Of a stretch of 64,000 nucleotides of DNA, positions 61,762-64,000 are shown piece by piece. Position 1 is the first letter of the stretch. The number at the start of each line of letters is the position of its first letter. Under the pieces are notes generated by a model that saw only the letters and a list, made by a program, of their open reading frames with translations, ran no database searches and was not told the origin of the DNA. Position numbers and translations under genes: made by a program. This stretch comes from an uncultured Persicobacter sp. Its GTDB lineage: Bacteria; Bacteroidota; Bacteroidia; Cytophagales; Cyclobacteriaceae. The DNA lies in assembly GCA_947498325.1 (NCBI GenBank), contig CANMKE010000018.1, forward strand, positions 1-64,000, in the 5' to 3' direction.

Positions 61762-62834
61762 AAACGTTTGTCGTAATATAATTGAAAGACAAATGTTGCC
61801 TTTTTAGCTCCTAAAGCGACAAACGTTTGTCGTTTTAATAAAAATACAGCTGAAAATAAACCTTCATTATTTACTACGACAAACGTTTGTCGCCCAAAAC
61901 CGAACACAAAGCAAGGCACACTCATAACGACAAACGTTTGTCGTTAAAGCCAAATCCGAAAATCTATACCACTACAAACGTTGCTGAAAACAGTGGCAAC
62001 ATTTGTAGTAAAATACCATATGAAGACAATCGTTGCGGTATCACGACAAACGTTTGTGGTATAATCAAAGATTTGCTTATCATTTAAACTTCACTACAAG
62101 TATTTTAAAGAAAAATAGAGGAAACATTTGTCGTAATACTGGAATACTACCGCAATATTTGTAGTATAAACAGTATTCACTAACAATATTTGTCTTACAG
62201 AAAAACAGTCCCTTTTACACGACAAACGTTTGTCGTTTTAATAAATGGCAGAAAATCACTGATTTAGCGACAATCATACGAAATCACCACAGTAATGTAG
62301 CCGTCAGCTATTCACGAAGTAAATATAACACCACAAATGTTGCAGCGTGAAAAAAAATTAATCCGTTGATTATCAAATGAATAGGGAAATACCACAAATG
62401 TTTACATCTTCAGCTATAATTAATAATAATAACTAATCTTTAAATAAATATTTATTATTATTCATTAAGTAAAGTTTTAGCCCGCAAAGCTCAGTTAGTT
62501 TGTCGTCGTTCATTTTTCAATTTCGCATTTTAAAAGGCTCTGCTGTGATCTTCGATTGTTATGACATCAAGTATCAACCAAAAGGAGATCGTCGTTTAAA
62601 GGGCCGTTTTTGCGGATCGATTTTTACTGAAATGAATTTAAATGAGCTGATTTTGCGACCAAAAAGCTTTTTGAGCATAATCCTCAGTTATAACCTTTTA
62701 AGACAAATGTTGCGCCGATGCAACGTTTGTCGTATTAGTTGGTTTTCTCATCTGATAAAGTCAACGTTTGTAGTAAAAAATCTTTGATGGTCCGATCGTT
62801 TAGATTATTCACTTGAAAATCAATTAATTGTCGT
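61762..62834. repeat. Iteron array at the origin
   Basis: Full 18-bp palindromes ACGACAAACGTTTGTCGT start at 61927 and 62219, with one-mismatch forms at 61816, 61876 and 62043. Half-type copies (GCAACRTTTGTMGT or its complement) start at 61762, 61788, 61971, 61996, 62025, 62122, 62152, 62182, 62331, 62391, 62701, 62720, 62761 and 62821. Halves occur in both orientations. In Rep_3 systems half copies bind Rep monomers and inverted repeats bind dimers. Confidence 0.9.
62405..62470. other. AT-rich segment, candidate DNA-unwinding element
   Basis: Nearly all A/T (TTAATAATAATAACTAATC, then TAAATAAATATTTATTATTA), bounded by iterons at 62391 and, further on, 62701. It has the position and composition expected for the strand-opening site. 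Confidence 0.6.
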
Positions 62835-62849
62835 AAAAAAAGGCACAAA

Positions 62850-62874
62850 AAAAACCGCCCGATCAGGGGCGGTT
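62850..62874 (-). terminator. Terminator of parAB
   Basis: Read leftward, ACCGCCCC and GGGCGGT pair around TGATC, followed by a long T-run. It separates parB from the origin. Confidence 0.85.
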
Positions 62875-62901
62875 GGTGGTAATCTTATTTATTAAATGAA
62901 A

Positions 62902-63852
62902 TCAGTCTAAAATATTCAAATATTGGTCAATTTCATGTTTCAATTCTTCAAGGCTGTGTTTGAGTGCCGTCTTTTCATCAGGATTACTTTTGTCCAATGC
63001 CCGAAGGAAACTTTTCCGGTTGCGGTCGATCATCAGTTTACTCAAGCTTTTTCGCACCATGCTTTCCTGCTTTTGGATAGGGGTCAGTTTTGCTGGCACG
63101 GGCATTTTCGGTTGTGGCGCTTCTTCGGTGTCAGCGGTATTTTCCTTTTCAGCAGTTTCAAACTGTTTCAGGAAAGCTTCTCCACTGAGCTCCGATTTGC
63201 CAAGATCTTCAATTTGCTTTTTGGTGAAGGGCAATAATCCCTGAATGAGCAATTGTCGCTGCTCCTCTGGTAACTTTATTGCACCTCGGTAAAAGGAAGC
63301 ATCTCTTTTGATCGTTTTTGCATTCACATGAAATACCTCCGCCAATTCTTCAGCGGTGTCGCCACCACCTTGTCTTTTGAGAGCGGGATCTTTAATTTTT
63401 CGGTTTTCATAAGTGGCCCCACGAAGAAAAGCAATTTCTTCAGAGGTCATGTTTCGTTGCCCAAGTTGCTTTTGATCCATAAATTGCTTGACTGCCTCCA
63501 TGTCGGGATGGTTATCAAGCAAGGCGATATTAAAATCAATTTTATGTCGTTGCGCAATTGAAAAACGATGATGACCATCTACCAGAAAGTATTGATCGTT
63601 CAATTTCCAGACGATAATAGGATCAAAAATTCGCTGATTAGCCAAGATATTCTGTTCCAGAATCTGGTATTCGGCAGGGGTCAGCGGACGGATGTATTTC
63701 TGCAAATCAGGATGAATGGTAATATTCTTCTTGATTTCATCGGCCAAACTGCCATCGCTCACCACCTTGGTTTGCGAGAACTTTTGAGCATTGATATTTA
63801 AATTGTTGAGCGTATCTAAATTTGCTCTTGCGGAATTTTTCTTCTTTGCCAT
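62902..63852 (-). CDS. parB: ParB-like partition protein
   Basis: The protein has 316 residues. The ParB/sulfiredoxin N-terminal domain has LTPAEYQILEQNILANQRIF and FLVDGHHRFSIAQRHKI (the GxxR/H nucleotide-binding box near residue 92). A helical DNA-binding middle with the HTH in TAEELAEVFHVNAKTIKRDA follows near residue 167. The C-terminal part is basic/acidic with EKTALKHSLEELKHEIDQYL, probably for dimerisation. With ParA it segregates the replicon by binding parS. The start is 1 bp after the parA stop. The true parS is not identified; the iterons are one candidate. Confidence 0.88.
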   Translation of the reverse strand: MAKKKNSARANLDTLNNLNINAQKFSQTKVVSDGSLADEIKKNITIHPDLQKYIRPLTPAEYQILEQNILANQRIFDPIIVWKLNDQYFLVDGHHRFSIAQRHKIDFNIALLDNHPDMEAVKQFMDQKQLGQRNMTSEEIAFLRGATYENRKIKDPALKRQGGGDTAEELAEVFHVNAKTIKRDASFYRGAIKLPEEQRQLLIQGLLPFTKKQIEDLGKSELSGEAFLKQFETAEKENTADTEEAPQPKMPVPAKLTPIQKQESMVRKSLSKLMIDRNRKSFLRALDKSNPDEKTALKHSLEELKHEIDQYLNILD

Positions 63853-63853
63853 C

Positions 63854-64000
63854 TTATACCGTCTCCTGCTCTTTAATATCTATATATTCTTGAATGAAAT
63901 CGTGATAATCCTTGCTTCCGTTTGAGTTCGGCTTGTAGTCGAGCACGGGAAGTTTATGGGCGGGTGCTTCTGCAACCTGCGCATTTTTTCGGATCACATT
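63854..64000 (-). CDS. parA: ParA partition ATPase (partial, C-terminal end)
   Basis: The last 48 codons are in the window. NVIRKNAQVAEAPAHKLPVL, then DYKPNSNGSKDYHDFIQEY, is the characteristic C-terminal stretch of ParA/Soj ATPases (IRKN...EAP...DY.PNS.G..DY). The N-terminus with the Walker motifs is off the right edge. It forms an operon with parB. Confidence 0.85.
   Translation of the reverse strand, partial: NVIRKNAQVAEAPAHKLPVLDYKPNSNGSKDYHDFIQEYIDIKEQETV

Larger units (their letters stand above)
61670..62901. other. Replication origin region
   Basis: A 1.2-kb non-coding region between rep and parB containing the rep promoter, 19 iteron copies, and an AT-rich segment. I found no perfect DnaA box. 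Together with rep and parAB it is the probable origin of replication of this replicon. Confidence 0.8.

Noticed and set aside
62500-62787. A 95-codon rightward frame in the origin region
   Set aside because: It runs through iterons, has no recognisable fold or promoter and an odd composition; treated as chance.
61762-62834. CRISPR array
   Set aside because: Repeats are short, palindromic, in both orientations and irregularly spaced with no spacers of constant length and no cas genes; iterons explain them better.
1-64000. rRNA, tRNA or riboswitch genes
   Set aside because: No cloverleaf, rRNA-like sequence or known riboswitch core was recognised by eye; a covariance-model search would be needed to exclude them.

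Overview
The window looks like part of a marine member of the Bacteroidota (Cytophagales-like; Persicobacter and its relatives come to mind, but that is recall, not proof). Evidence: SusC/SusD pairs, TonB receptors with a carboxypeptidase-regulatory N-domain, a type IX secretion tail on a giant surface protein, TAnnTTTG -7 promoter motifs and absence of clear Shine-Dalgarno sequences. The right end carries a plasmid-type replication and partition module (Rep_3-type initiator, iterons, parA/parB). The same window carries housekeeping genes such as class I fumarase and menB, so the replicon is best read as a chromid or megaplasmid.

Layout. 1-12.9 kb: an alginate utilisation locus. Leftward genes encode two tandem KDG kinases, a DEH reductase (SDR), a hexuronate MFS transporter, KdgF and a PL17 oligoalginate lyase. 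Rightward genes encode SusC, SusD and a PL7 alginate lyase. The 1-kb divergent region holds three TGGTnnACCA sites, probable operators of an off-window FadR/UxuR-type GntR regulator. 13-16.7 kb: AT-rich accessory DNA with a lipoprotein lacking a normal start codon, a DsbA/FrnE protein, an unknown ORF and an 865-bp IS5-family element whose transposase has an in-frame UGA. 16.9-28.4 kb: menB, a beta-barrel protein, a D-2-hydroxyacid dehydrogenase, an SUMF1-fold lipoprotein, a TonB receptor with an AraC regulator, a cold-shock-like unknown and fumarase. Several miniature inverted-repeat elements lie between them. 28.4-36.7 kb: a stress island with two tiny membrane proteins, dps, a PAS histidine kinase, hsp20, a universal stress protein, a receiver protein, a sigma54 activator, mscS and a coiled-coil lipoprotein. 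dps and hsp20 carry -24/-12 elements at identical spacing. 36.9-56 kb: surface lipoprotein, DUF523/DUF1722 protein, GH13 amylase, a 1612-residue malectin/MopE adhesin-like protein, a porin/PstS-like/HAMP-GAF operon, AraC plus cupin, a histone-H1-like protein, DinB, DUF4251, SdiA-regulated-like and GNAT proteins. 56-64 kb: SNF2 helicase, rep, origin, parB and parA.

The most unusual signal is a family of iterons built on the palindrome ACGACAAACGTTTGTCGT. About 19 copies fill the non-coding origin (61.76-62.83 kb). About 18 more are embedded in the coding sequence of the neighbouring SNF2 helicase gene (56.8-59.1 kb) and are read there in all three codon phases, while the intervening rep gene has essentially none. 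This suggests that the helicase gene doubles as a cis-acting replication-control or partition region.
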